Of a stretch of DNA of 64,000 nucleotides, positions 37,492-45,558 are shown piece after piece. The notes under the pieces were generated by a model. The model was not told the origin of the DNA and did no database searches. It worked only from the letters and a program-made list of their open reading frames with translations. Numbering within the stretch: position 1 is the first letter of the stretch; each line of letters begins with the position of its first letter. The stretch is from Saccharopolyspora hordei (GTDB lineage: Bacteria > Actinomycetota > Actinomycetes > Mycobacteriales > Pseudonocardiaceae), in contig NZ_JACCFJ010000001.1 in NCBI RefSeq assembly GCF_013410345.1, forward strand, positions 558,001 to 622,000, read 5' to 3'. The translations under genes were made by a program, and so were the position numbers.

Positions 37492-37704
37492 ATGCGGACA
37501 CCGGTGCTCGCCGTCCTCGGCGCGCTCGGCGCGCTCGCCGCGGTGGTCGCCGTGCTCGCCCGACCGCGGCGCGCCACGCCCCCACCGCAGCGCACGCTGC
37601 GCGTCCTGCCCGGCGGTCACCGGTGCACCGCCCGGCGGCTGCGGCGCAGCGACGTCGTCGTCATCACCGGGCCCGGCGGCCAGGCGCCCCGGCGCTGCGG
37701 CTGA
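37492..37704 (+). CDS. small membrane-anchored protein, unknown
   Basis: 70 residues. GAGAGGAG five bases before the ATG supports it. One hydrophobic segment at the N-terminus (VLAVLGALGALAAVVAVLA), then an Arg/Pro-rich tail with CTARRLRRSDVVVITG. No family recognised. Divergent from cydA. Could be spurious, since GC-rich frames are common here; the ribosome site and helix are the only support. Confidence 0.4.
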   Translation: MRTPVLAVLGALGALAAVVAVLARPRRATPPPQRTLRVLPGGHRCTARRLRRSDVVVITGPGGQAPRRCG

Positions 37705-37786
37705 GCCCGCCAGGACCACCTCCCGACCTGACCCCGCCGCGGCCGGGCCGCGCCCACCGCGGCGGACGCGGCCCGGGGGGGGACCG

Positions 37787-38170
37787 TCACGCGGAGTGCA
37801 TCGTCTGCGGCGTCATCTGGCGGCACATCGCCGCGCACCGCGACATGGCGTCGGCCAGCTCCGCCATCTCGCGGGACTCCATCCGCCGGCACATCTCGGC
37901 GGTCATGTCGCACATGTCGGCGCACAGGCTGCACGTCCGCACGCACATCTGCTCCATGTCCGAGCTGGCCTTCGCCATGCTCGAACAGCGCATCATCATG
38001 TCCGCGCACATCCGACACATGTCCGCGCACGAGATCAGCACCATGCTCATCTGCATGGCTTCCTCACTGCGCGTCTCCATGCAGTGCGACAGCATCCGCT
38101 CGCACATGTCGTGGCACTCGTGGCACATCTCGATGCACTGCTGCATCTCAGTGGTCATCTGCCGTGTCAT
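37787..38170 (-). CDS. four-helix-bundle copper storage-like protein, Met/Cys-rich
   Basis: 127 residues with 16 Cys and 27 Met. Cys recur as CxxxCxxC (CIEMCHECHDMC at 12-23, CADMCRMCADMMMRC at 48-62, CVRTCSLCADMCDMTAEMC at 76-94, CAAMC at 112-116), one side of each helix of a four-helix bundle, as in Csp3/DUF326 proteins that bind many Cu(I) ions in the core. No signal peptide, so cytosolic (Csp3 type). GGGAGG six bases before the ATG. Extra Met density is beyond what the family usually needs. No copper chaperone, exporter or regulator gene lies next to it. Confidence 0.88.
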   Translation of the reverse strand: MTRQMTTEMQQCIEMCHECHDMCERMLSHCMETRSEEAMQMSMVLISCADMCRMCADMMMRCSSMAKASSDMEQMCVRTCSLCADMCDMTAEMCRRMESREMAELADAMSRCAAMCRQMTPQTMHSA

Positions 38171-38265
38171 CAGTGGACCTCCCAGCACGTGGAGACTCCG
38201 CCGCGGGTCGCGGCGCGCCCGGAGTACCCCCGGGACACCGAGATCGCACGCCTGGGAGGGCGAGC

Positions 38266-38961
38266 TCAGCGGAGCGCTTCGGCGACCGACTCGGCGGTCT
38301 CCAGCACCAGCGGGCCGACCTCCTCCTGGGCCAGCGGCTGCAGCGCGACCACGCCGACGCTGGCGCGCAGGCCGGGCACGCCGCGCACCGGCGCGGCCAC
38401 CGCGTACGCGCCCGGGTGGAGGTCGCCGTTGCTGGCGACCCACCGCGGGCCGCCCGGCGGGAGGTCCACCGCCCGCCCGGCCGCGCCCCGGTGCACCGGG
38501 TGGCGGCTGCCCACCCGGTAGGACACGTGGTAGCTGGTCCAGGACGGCTCCACCACGGCCACGGCCTGCGCCTCGCTGCCGTCGGCGACCGTCAGGTGCA
38601 CCGTCGCGCCGACCTGCTCGGCCAGCGACCGCAGCGCGGGCAGCGACGCCACCCGCAGCTGCGGCAGCACCCGCCCGGCCAGCCACAGCACGCCGAGGCC
38701 CAGCCGCACCCGCGAGCCCTCCCGGCGCACCAGGCCGCGCGCCTGCAGCGGCCCGAGCAGCCGGTACACGGCCGCGCGGCTGACGCCGACGGTCGCCGCC
38801 AGGTCGCTGATGGTCGGTGCTTCGCTCTCCGACTCCGCCACCGCCTGCAGCAGGCTCAGGCCCCGCTCCAGCGTCAGCGAGCTCTCCTTCGGGTTCGCCT
38901 GCGGGTCGCGGGTCACGCCGATCGGGGGCCGGACCGTCTCCGGCGTGGTCGGTCGTGCCAT
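38266..38961 (-). CDS. IclR family transcriptional regulator
   Basis: 231 residues. N-terminal winged helix (about 28-85: LERGLSLLQAVAES, ISDLAATVGVSRAAVYRLLGPLQARGLV) and the IclR effector domain with LRSLAEQVGATVHLTV and SYRVGSRHPVHRGAAGRA. Family length is about 250. Four bases after fahA, so in the same operon; probably controls aromatic amino acid or homogentisate breakdown. Effector unknown. Confidence 0.9.
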   Translation of the reverse strand: MARPTTPETVRPPIGVTRDPQANPKESSLTLERGLSLLQAVAESESEAPTISDLAATVGVSRAAVYRLLGPLQARGLVRREGSRVRLGLGVLWLAGRVLPQLRVASLPALRSLAEQVGATVHLTVADGSEAQAVAVVEPSWTSYHVSYRVGSRHPVHRGAAGRAVDLPPGGPRWVASNGDLHPGAYAVAAPVRGVPGLRASVGVVALQPLAQEEVGPLVLETAESVAEALR

Positions 38962-38965
38962 CTCG

Positions 38966-40171
38966 TCACCTCCGAGCGGCGGCCAGCACCGTGCCGGTCA
39001 CCTCGCCGAGCCCGACCACGGTCCCGCCGGGTCCGGGCGCGGTCCCCCGCAGTGTCACCCGGTCCCCGTCCTGGAGGAAGGTGCGCTGCTCGCCGTCCTG
39101 CAGGGTGATCGGCTCGGCACCACCCCAGGTCAGCTCCAGCAGGCACCCGCGCTGGTCGCGCTCCGGGCCGGACACGGTGCCGGAGGCGAACAGGTCGCCC
39201 GGGCGCACCGGCGCGCCGTTCACGGTGAGGTGCGCCAGCTGCTGCGCCGGCGACCAGGACATGTGCTCGAAGCGCGGGCGGGCCAGCACGGTCTCGTTGC
39301 ACTGCACCTCCAGCCGCAGGTCGAGCCCCCACGGCTCGGACTCCACGAGGTAGTGGTGCAGCACGTGCGTCGGCTCCGGCAGCGGGATCCGCGCCTCCTC
39401 GAACGCCGCCAGCGGGGTGATCCACCCGGCGACCGAGGTGGCGAAGGACTTGCCGAGGAACGGGCCGAGCGGCTCGGACTCCCACACCTGGATGTCCCGC
39501 GCCGACCAGTCGTTGACCAGCGCGACGCCGAACACGTGCTCGGCGAAGTCGTCCGTGGCCACCCGGGAGGCCGGTTCGCCGCCGCAGACGAACCCGACCT
39601 CGACCTCGAAGTCCAGCCGCCGGGTCGGCCCGAACGCCGGGTGCAGGTCGCCGGCCGCCTTGCGCTGCCCGCTCGGGCGGTGCACGTCGGTGCCCGAGAC
39701 GTAGACCGTGCCGGAGCGGCCGTGGTAGCCGACCGGCATGTGCGTCCAGTTCTCCGGCACCGGCGGGACGGTGCGCCGGGAGATGCGGCTGACGTTCTCC
39801 ACGTGGTGCCGCGAGGAGAAGAAGTCGACGTAGTCGGCGACGGTGAACGGCAGCACCAGGGTGTGCCAGTCGGTGCGCACCAGGTTGGCGCCGGACGGCG
39901 CGCGGTCGGCCGTGACGACCTCGGTGAGCCGCTCGCGCAGCTCCTGCCACCGCTCGCGGCCGGCCGCCAGCAGCGGGTCGAGGGAATCGCCGGAGACCAG
40001 CTCGGCGAGCCGGGGTCCGAGCTCCCCCGCGATGCCGCGCAGCGGCAGCGCGTGCCGGCCGACGCGCACCGCGACGACGGGACCGTTGCCGGTCACCAGC
40101 ACCCCGTAGGGCAGCGTCTGCGGGCCGAACGGCCGGTCCGGGGCGAACTCCGGATCCTCGATCCAGGTCAA
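38966..40171 (-). CDS. fahA: fumarylacetoacetase
   Basis: Hydrolyses 4-fumarylacetoacetate to fumarate and acetoacetate, the last step of tyrosine/homogentisate breakdown. 401 residues. N-terminal SH3-like domain to about 115; catalytic domain with DFFSSRHHVENV (catalytic His), FEVEVGFVCGGE and VNDWSARDIQVWE (metal-binding Glu and Asp), FATSVAGWITPL and SGTVSG. TTG start overlaps the stop of the upstream gene (TTGA), so translation is coupled. hmgA and maleylacetoacetate isomerase are not in this window. Confidence 0.93.
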   Translation of the reverse strand: MTWIEDPEFAPDRPFGPQTLPYGVLVTGNGPVVAVRVGRHALPLRGIAGELGPRLAELVSGDSLDPLLAAGRERWQELRERLTEVVTADRAPSGANLVRTDWHTLVLPFTVADYVDFFSSRHHVENVSRISRRTVPPVPENWTHMPVGYHGRSGTVYVSGTDVHRPSGQRKAAGDLHPAFGPTRRLDFEVEVGFVCGGEPASRVATDDFAEHVFGVALVNDWSARDIQVWESEPLGPFLGKSFATSVAGWITPLAAFEEARIPLPEPTHVLHHYLVESEPWGLDLRLEVQCNETVLARPRFEHMSWSPAQQLAHLTVNGAPVRPGDLFASGTVSGPERDQRGCLLELTWGGAEPITLQDGEQRTFLQDGDRVTLRGTAPGPGGTVVGLGEVTGTVLAAARR

Positions 40172-41043
40172 AGCAATCCCAGTCCTTCGAGCTCGGCGAT
40201 CGGGTCCTTCAACGAGCGCGCCCCGTAGGAGGCGAAGACGTCGCGCACCGCGTTCGCCGCGTCGTCGGACAGCGAGCGGGCCTCCTCGGCCAGCGCGGCC
40301 CCGTCGGTGCAGGCCAGTGCCTCGCGGACGTCCTTGCCGGACAGCGAGCGCGCGGTGGCCACCAGGAGGTTGAGGAAGCCGTGGTGGGTGAACCCGGTCT
40401 CCGGGTCGGTGCCGCGCACCGCGCGGTGCAGGCCGGTGGTGGCCTTGAACGGCACGTCGAGGGTGGCGGCGACGGCGAGGAAGTCGGTGACCACGTCGAC
40501 CGACGGCACCGATTCGGCGGTCTGGCCGCCGCAGCGCAGCTTCGGCCAGCACCCGTGCTCGGCGACCCGGCGGATGCCGTCCAGCCAGCCCTCCCCGCCG
40601 CGCCGCGGCTCGACGACGCGGATGATGTCCTCGGGCACGAACTCCGACACGCGCTCCAGCCAGATGTCGTCGACGTCGGACGGCGCGGGCATCTCCACCA
40701 TGCGCAGCGCCAGCAGCTCCTGGCGGCCCTCGATGATCGACAGCGCCTTGGGCACACCGCCGAGCCCGGTGTCGCACACCAGCGAGAGCGGCACGGGGGC
40801 GCTCGGCTTGGCCTTGGCCAGCTCGGTGATCAGCTCCGCCAGTCGCGAGGCCTGGCAGAGCATGGGCCCGAGCAGCCCGGTGTAGGCACCGTTGCGCGCG
40901 TCGAGGTGCTCGGCGACCACCTCCGGGACGGCCGGTGCTCCCGGCGGGAACAGCGAGGCGTCGTCGACCAGACGGGCGAACAAGGGCGGGATGCCGCGCG
41001 GACCGGGCGCGCGAAGCTCAACAGCGCTTGACACGGCTGACAC
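40168..41043 (-). CDS. conserved hypothetical protein coupled to fahA
   Basis: 291 residues; family not recognised. No signal peptide or membrane helix. LVDDASLFPPGAPAVPEVVAEHL near residue 25, LRMVEMPAPSD, then the conserved-looking WPKLRCGGQTAESVPS, FKATTGLHRAVR and THHGFLNLLVA, with Lys, His and Gly-rich turns spaced as in a TIM barrel. Coupling by stop-start overlap to fumarylacetoacetase suggests a role in the same pathway or its control. GTG start. Confidence 0.8.
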   Translation of the reverse strand: MSAVSSAVELRAPGPRGIPPLFARLVDDASLFPPGAPAVPEVVAEHLDARNGAYTGLLGPMLCQASRLAELITELAKAKPSAPVPLSLVCDTGLGGVPKALSIIEGRQELLALRMVEMPAPSDVDDIWLERVSEFVPEDIIRVVEPRRGGEGWLDGIRRVAEHGCWPKLRCGGQTAESVPSVDVVTDFLAVAATLDVPFKATTGLHRAVRGTDPETGFTHHGFLNLLVATARSLSGKDVREALACTDGAALAEEARSLSDDAANAVRDVFASYGARSLKDPIAELEGLGLL

Positions 41044-41283
41044 GCTAATGCCGTATCAGCCAGTGAACAAAAGTGCCCGATGAACGGACGTCTGGCGGGC
41101 CATGGGCTCCTCCCTCCGCCTGGTTCAGACCTCATCATCCACCCCGGCGCCGCCGACGGCCGGCACCCCCTGCCCCGCCCGCGCGCCGTCGACTCCCGTC
41201 CCAGCGTTCCAGCTGGTAGGAAGAACATGTCGGCGGGTTCAGGCGGGTCGTCCTCGATCGGTGACTTCCGCACCGCCCGCGCA

Positions 41284-41302
41284 GTAGGTTAGGCTTGCCT
41301 AA
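41284..41302 (+). promoter_or_regulatory. IdeR/DmdR-type iron box
   Basis: GTAGGTTAGGCTTGCCTAA matches 16 of 19 positions of the consensus TTAGGTTAGGCTAACCTAA. It lies 15 bases before the GTG of the DUF2470 gene, where binding of the iron-loaded regulator would block transcription. Confidence 0.75.
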
Positions 41303-41316
41303 GTTGGAGGTGAGCG

Positions 41317-42096
41317 GTGAGCGAGACGAGGACCCGGAAGCCGGCCACGCCGACCCCGGCAGAGCGAGCCAGGAGCATCACCAAGCGCGGCGGGAAGGCG
41401 GCGCTGCTGCCGTCCAGCGAGATCTCGGTGCGCGTCGCCCCGCTGCTGCACCACGTGCACCCGGACGGCTCCGCCACCGTGCTCCTCGCCGACGACCACC
41501 CGCTGGTCGCCACCGCCTGGCAGGCCCCGCGCGGCGAGCTGGCCGCGGTCCTCGAGATCGCCGACCCGACGCCCGTCCGGCTCCGCGAACCGGTGCGGGG
41601 ACTGCTGTGGCTGACCGGGTGGGTCCGCCTGCTGCACGGCGACGACGCCCGCGCCGAGGTGCTCCGGGTCGCCGAGGAGCGCCCGGACCCGCGGCTGCTG
41701 GACGCCGGGCACGGCGCGACCGTGCTCAAGCTGGAGACGGCGTCGCTGGTGCTGGCCGACGCGGAAAGCACCGACTCGGTGGACCCGGCGGAGTTCCAGG
41801 CCGCCGACCCCGACCCGTTCTGCCTGCACGAGGACTCGTGGCTGCGCCACCTGGAGCTGTCCCACCGGGACGTCGTCGGGCTGCTCAGCCGGCACCTGCC
41901 GGAGCAGCTGCGCGGCGGCCACGTCCGCCCGCTCGGCCTGGACAAGCACGGCCTGCGGCTGCGCGTGGAGTCCGCCGACGGCGACCACGACGTCCGCCTG
42001 GCCTTCTCCCAGCCGGTGACGACCACCGAGCACCTCGGCAAGGAGCTGCGCCGCCTGGTCGGCTGCCCCTTCCTCGCCCAGCAGCGCTCCGGCTGA
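41317..42096 (+). CDS. DUF2470 domain protein, predicted iron-repressed
   Basis: 259 residues. N-terminal split-barrel-like part (about 30-150) and a C-terminal DUF2470 domain (about 170-255: DSWLRHLELSHRDVVGLLSRHL, VRPLGLDKHGLRLRVES). DUF2470 occurs in HugZ-like haem-degrading enzymes, with a His that contacts haem. An iron box just upstream supports a role in haem or iron use; enzyme activity is unproven. GTG start with GGAGG six bases upstream. Confidence 0.8.
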   Translation: MSETRTRKPATPTPAERARSITKRGGKAALLPSSEISVRVAPLLHHVHPDGSATVLLADDHPLVATAWQAPRGELAAVLEIADPTPVRLREPVRGLLWLTGWVRLLHGDDARAEVLRVAEERPDPRLLDAGHGATVLKLETASLVLADAESTDSVDPAEFQAADPDPFCLHEDSWLRHLELSHRDVVGLLSRHLPEQLRGGHVRPLGLDKHGLRLRVESADGDHDVRLAFSQPVTTTEHLGKELRRLVGCPFLAQQRSG

Positions 42097-42450
42097 TCAG
42101 TCGTCCGGGACGGGGTCCAGCGGGGCGAGGTGCTGGATCCGCCCGCCGCGGAACCGCAGCGAGGTCGCGCCGGGCCCCACCAGCAGCGCCTCCTCGACCC
42201 CGCCGCGCCGGGTGATCATCCACAGGAACGAGCGCGCCACCACGGCCGCCCGCCCGGGCCGGGTGGCGTCGAGGAACCGCACCAGCAGGCCGCCCGGGTC
42301 GCTGTGCCGCAGCTCCACCAGGACGCCGTCGCGCACGCCGAACAGCTGGGCCGCGCCCACCGGCCCGTCGAGCGCCTCGAACCCACGCACCGCCTGCAAC
42401 ACGCGCACCGCGTGTCCGGTGTCGGCCGACCCCCACACGAACACGTCCAT
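42097..42450 (-). CDS. hypothetical protein
   Basis: 117 residues from the ATG at 42450 (GGAGGTGGG just upstream). Begins MDVFVWGSADTGHAVRV and is of mixed alpha/beta composition with GGVEEALLVGPGATSLRFRGG near the C-terminus. No family recognised. Its stop abuts the stop of the DUF2470 gene with no base between. Confidence 0.65.
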   Translation of the reverse strand: MDVFVWGSADTGHAVRVLQAVRGFEALDGPVGAAQLFGVRDGVLVELRHSDPGGLLVRFLDATRPGRAAVVARSFLWMITRRGGVEEALLVGPGATSLRFRGGRIQHLAPLDPVPDD

Positions 42451-42566
42451 GCCCACCTCCGCAGGACCGCGGACCGTCACCGGTCCGACGCCCCCGCCCC
42501 GCGGACCGTTCCGACGGCGGTTTTCCCGGTTTTGCCAGCCCCGCCGGCAGCGCTCACCCGCCCCGG

Positions 42567-42572
42567 TAGGTT
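42567..42572 (+). promoter_or_regulatory. -10 box for leaderless CPBP transcript
   Basis: TAGGTT ends seven bases before the GTG at 42580. Confidence 0.55.
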
Positions 42573-42579
42573 CGACCGC

Positions 42580-43389
42580 GTGAGCACCTTGCGCGCTTGG
42601 CTGACGCCCGCCCGCCCCGGTGACCCGGTCGTCGTCACCGACCGCCAGGAGCGCCGCGCGATCACCGTCGAGCTGGTCGTGGTGTTCGCGGTGACCCTCG
42701 GGCTGTCCGGCGTGCAGAGCCTGCTGTCCCTGCTGGACGCGCTGCTGCGCCCGGAACCGCTGGCCGACCAGCACGCCGCGATCAACGTGCCGCGCGCCGG
42801 CCTCGGGCTGCTGGACATGCTCCAGCAGCTGGCGAGCACCACCCGGCTCATCGCCTGGGGCGCGCTGGGCGTGTTCCTGCTGTGGCGCGGCGGGATCGCG
42901 CTGTGGCGGGTCGGGCTCGACCGCTCCCGGCCCTGGCGCGACCTGCTCGGCGGCGCCGGGCTCGCCGCGCTGATCGGCATCCCCGGCCTGGGCCTCTACC
43001 TGACCGCGCACGCGCTGGGCTTGAGCCTCACCGTGCAGCCGTCGACGCTGGACGAGGCGTGGTGGCGGGCCCCGGTGCTGACGCTGGCGGCCTTCGGCAA
43101 CTCCTTCGCCGAAGAGGTCCTGGTGGTGGCCTACCTGCTGACCCGCCTGCGGCAGCTCGGCTGGTCGGAGAACCGGGCGCTGTGGGCCTCCGCCGTGCTG
43201 CGCGGCAGCTACCACCTGTACCAGGGCTTCGGGGGCTTCGTCGGCAACGTGGTGATGGGCCTGGTCTACGGCCGCGTCTGGCAGCGCACCAACCGGCTGT
43301 GGCCGCTGGTCGTCGGCCACGCGCTCATCGACGTGGTCGCCTTCGTCGGCTACGCCGCCCTGCGGGGCCGGGTCGGCTGGCTGCCGTAG
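42580..43389 (+). CDS. CPBP family intramembrane protease-like protein
   Basis: 269 residues, six to seven membrane helices. CPBP motifs: FAEEVLVVAYLLTRL (paired Glu, near 182; the Arg expected in EExxxR is Val), LRGSYHLYQGFGG (His near 210) and VVGHALIDVVAF (HxxxD near 248). CPBP (CAAX/Abi) proteins are membrane glutamic peptidases or act in bacteriocin immunity. The Glu pair and both His remain, so activity is possible. GTG start with TAGGTT seven bases upstream and no ribosome site. Confidence 0.85.
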   Translation: MSTLRAWLTPARPGDPVVVTDRQERRAITVELVVVFAVTLGLSGVQSLLSLLDALLRPEPLADQHAAINVPRAGLGLLDMLQQLASTTRLIAWGALGVFLLWRGGIALWRVGLDRSRPWRDLLGGAGLAALIGIPGLGLYLTAHALGLSLTVQPSTLDEAWWRAPVLTLAAFGNSFAEEVLVVAYLLTRLRQLGWSENRALWASAVLRGSYHLYQGFGGFVGNVVMGLVYGRVWQRTNRLWPLVVGHALIDVVAFVGYAALRGRVGWLP

Positions 43390-43501
43390 CGCGGGGTTGC
43401 CGTTCCTGACGCCCCGCGCAACGATCCACCACGCATCGCGCCGCGCGGTTAACGATCCATCGAAAACGGCGCCGAGGGCAGCTGTTTTCCATCGTGCTGG
43501 C

Positions 43502-43507
43502 TACGCT
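43502..43507 (+). promoter_or_regulatory. -10 box for leaderless arcA transcript
   Basis: TACGCT ends seven bases before the GTG at 43515. Confidence 0.6.
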
Positions 43508-43514
43508 GCGAAGC

Positions 43515-44723
43515 GTGACCGAACCACACGTCCAGAGCGAGGTCGGGCCGCTGCGATCGGTGCTGCTGCACCGCCCGGGCACGGAGCTGAAGCGCCTCAC
43601 CCCGCGCAACAGCGACCAACTCCTGTTCGACGCGATCCCGTGGGTCGACCGCGCACAGGAGGAGCACGACGCGTTCGCCGAGGTCCTGCGCGAGCGGGGC
43701 GTGGAGGTGCTGCTGCTGCGCGAGCTGCTCGTCGAAGCGCTGCAGGACTCGCGGGCGCGCGCCGCGGCCGTGCTGACCTGCGTCGACGAGCTCAAGCTGG
43801 GTGCCGACACCGCCGACACGCTGCGCTCCCACCTGTCCGGTGTGGACGACGCCGCGCTGGCCGAGGTCCTCATCGCGGGCATGACCTTCGAGGAACTGCC
43901 CGCGGCCGAGGGGCAGTCGCTGGTCCGCCGCATGCACCACCCGCACGACTTCGCCATCGAGCCGCTGCCGAACCTGCTGTTCACCCGCGACTCGTCGGTG
44001 TGGGTGCGCGACCGGGTCGCCATCGCCTCCCTGGCGATGCCCGCGCGCCGCCGCGAGTCGGCGCTCACCGACCTGGTCTACGCCTACCACCCGCGCTTCT
44101 CGCGCTCCCCCCGCGCGTACGGGGCGCACTCCGCCCCGGTCGAGGGCGGTGACGTGCTGGTGCTCGCGCCGGGTGTGGTGGCGATCGGCGTCGGCGAGCG
44201 CACCACGCCGGCCGGGGCGGAGGCGTTCGCGCGGTCGGTCTTCGCCGACGACCTGGCGCACACCGTGCTGGCCGTGCCGATCGAGCAGACGCGCGCGTCG
44301 ATGCACCTGGACACGGTGTGCACGATGGTCGACCGCGACGCGGTGGTGATGTACCCGGCCGTCCAGCACGCGCTGTGCGCCTACACGCTGCGCCCCGCGG
44401 GCGGTGAGCTGAAGGTGTCCGGGCCGACGCCCTTCCTGACCGCGGCGGCGGAGGCGATGGAGATCGACCACCTGCGCGTGATCGACACCGGCCTGGACCC
44501 GGTGACGGCCGAGCGCGAGCAGTGGGAGGACGGGAACAACACCCTCGCGCTCGCTCCGGGCGTGGTGGTCGCCTACGAGCGCAACGTGGAGACCAACGAG
44601 CGGTTGGAAGAAGCGGGCATCGAAGTGCTGCGCATTTCCGGTTCGGAACTCGGTTCCGGGCGCGGCGGCCCGCGCTGCATGTCCTGCCCCATCACCCGGG
44701 ACCCACTTCCCGAACTCCCCTGA
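43515..44723 (+). CDS. arcA: arginine deiminase
   Basis: Converts arginine to citrulline and ammonia. 402 residues, the usual length. [15 protein letters not shown] at the N-terminus, [11 protein letters not shown] with the guanidinium-binding Asp, [11 protein letters not shown] with the catalytic His, and [10 protein letters not shown] with the nucleophile Cys near 388. Stand-alone: no ornithine carbamoyltransferase, carbamate kinase or antiporter gene is beside it, so it may serve nitrogen or acid balance instead of full fermentation. Leaderless GTG start inferred from the TACGCT box. Confidence 0.95.
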   Translation: MTEPHVQSEVGPLRSVLLHRPGTELKRLTPRNSDQLLFDAIPWVDRAQEEHDAFAEVLRERGVEVLLLRELLVEALQDSRARAAAVLTCVDELKLGADTADTLRSHLSGVDDAALAEVLIAGMTFEELPAAEGQSLVRRMHHPHDFAIEPLPNLLFTRDSSVWVRDRVAIASLAMPARRRESALTDLVYAYHPRFSRSPRAYGAHSAPVEGGDVLVLAPGVVAIGVGERTTPAGAEAFARSVFADDLAHTVLAVPIEQTRASMHLDTVCTMVDRDAVVMYPAVQHALCAYTLRPAGGELKVSGPTPFLTAAAEAMEIDHLRVIDTGLDPVTAEREQWEDGNNTLALAPGVVVAYERNVETNERLEEAGIEVLRISGSELGSGRGGPRCMSCPITRDPLPELP

Positions 44724-44855
44724 CGACGGCGGGGTCGAGGGTGCCGCTCGCGCAATTCGCCCACCGAGCGGCACCCCGCCCCGTGGAACGATCACCCGAA
44801 TCCCGAAATCTTCCGCGATCACCCGCCGACGAGCCCGCTACCAGGGCAGATCCAA

Positions 44856-44874
44856 CCAGGTTCGCCTCACCTCA
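44856..44874 (+). promoter_or_regulatory. IdeR-like iron box 1 upstream of ferritin
   Basis: CCAGGTTCGCCTCACCTCA, 14 of 19 matches to the IdeR consensus. Farthest from the start (about 107 bases), where an activator could sit. Confidence 0.6.
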
Positions 44875-44875
44875 T

Positions 44876-44894
44876 TCAGCTGAGGCTTGCCTCG
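44876..44894 (+). promoter_or_regulatory. IdeR-like iron box 2 upstream of ferritin
   Basis: TCAGCTGAGGCTTGCCTCG, 12 of 19 matches, with the inner palindrome GAGGC-TT-GCCTC. One base after box 1. Confidence 0.5.
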
Positions 44895-44905
44895 GAAAAT
44901 CGTGC

Positions 44906-44924
44906 TGATGTGAGGCTCACCGAA
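44906..44924 (+). promoter_or_regulatory. IdeR-like iron box 3 upstream of ferritin
   Basis: TGATGTGAGGCTCACCGAA, 14 of 19 matches. A weaker fourth copy (11 of 19) is centred on AGGGTTCCCT at 44933-44942. Confidence 0.55.
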
Positions 44925-44968
44925 TTCTTGTTAGGGTTCCCTGGAATGAAACTTGATTGATTCCAGAG

Positions 44969-44974
44969 TATGGT
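44969..44974 (+). promoter_or_regulatory. -10 box for leaderless ferritin transcript
   Basis: TATGGT ends six bases before the ATG at 44981. No good -35 element is seen 16-18 bases upstream, which fits activator dependence. Confidence 0.6.
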
Positions 44975-44980
44975 GGTGCC

Positions 44981-45538
44981 ATGACCGCCACCGCGAAGAT
45001 CCAGCACAAGGAAACCCAGTTCGAACACCTGCTCCAGGAACAGGTGCGGAACGAATTCACCGCCTCGCAGCAGTACACCGCCGTCGCCGTGTGGTTCGAC
45101 GACAACGACCTGCCGCAGCTGGCCAAGCACTTCTACCGGCAGGCGCTCGAGGAGCGCAACCACGCGATGATGATCATCCAGTACCTGATGGACAACGGCG
45201 TCAAGCCGTACGTGCCGGGCGTCGAGCAGGTCCGCAACGACTTCACCGAGACCCGGGAGCTCGTCGCCCTGGCCCTGGAGCAGGAGCGCGAGGTCACCCG
45301 CGAGATCGAGACCCTGGCCCGGACCGCCCGCGAGGAGGGCAACTACCTCGGCGAGCAGTTCATGCAGTGGTTCCTCAAGGAGCAGGTCGAGGAGGTCTCC
45401 CAGATGTCGACCCTGCTCAACGTGGTCGACCGCGCCAAGGGCAACCTGTTCCACGTCGAGGACTTCCTGGCCCGCGAGACCGTCGGCGACGACGGCTCGG
45501 ACCCCACGGCCCCGCCGGTGGCCGGCGGAGCGCTCTGA
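44981..45538 (+). CDS. ferritin (BfrB type)
   Basis: 185 residues, non-haem ferritin that oxidises Fe(II) and stores the mineral inside a 24-mer cage. Ferroxidase ligands E25, Y32, E58 and H61 are spaced as in bacterial ferritins, with the later Glu/Gln in EREVTREIETL and YLGEQFMQWFLKEQVEE. No haem Met. Several IdeR-like boxes upstream match the layout of M. tuberculosis bfrB, which IdeR activates when iron is high. ATG at 44981; the frame extends eight codons further but lies across the promoter. Confidence 0.93.
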   Translation: MTATAKIQHKETQFEHLLQEQVRNEFTASQQYTAVAVWFDDNDLPQLAKHFYRQALEERNHAMMIIQYLMDNGVKPYVPGVEQVRNDFTETRELVALALEQEREVTREIETLARTAREEGNYLGEQFMQWFLKEQVEEVSQMSTLLNVVDRAKGNLFHVEDFLARETVGDDGSDPTAPPVAGGAL

Positions 45539-45558
45539 CGCGCGCGCGGACCAGCTGA

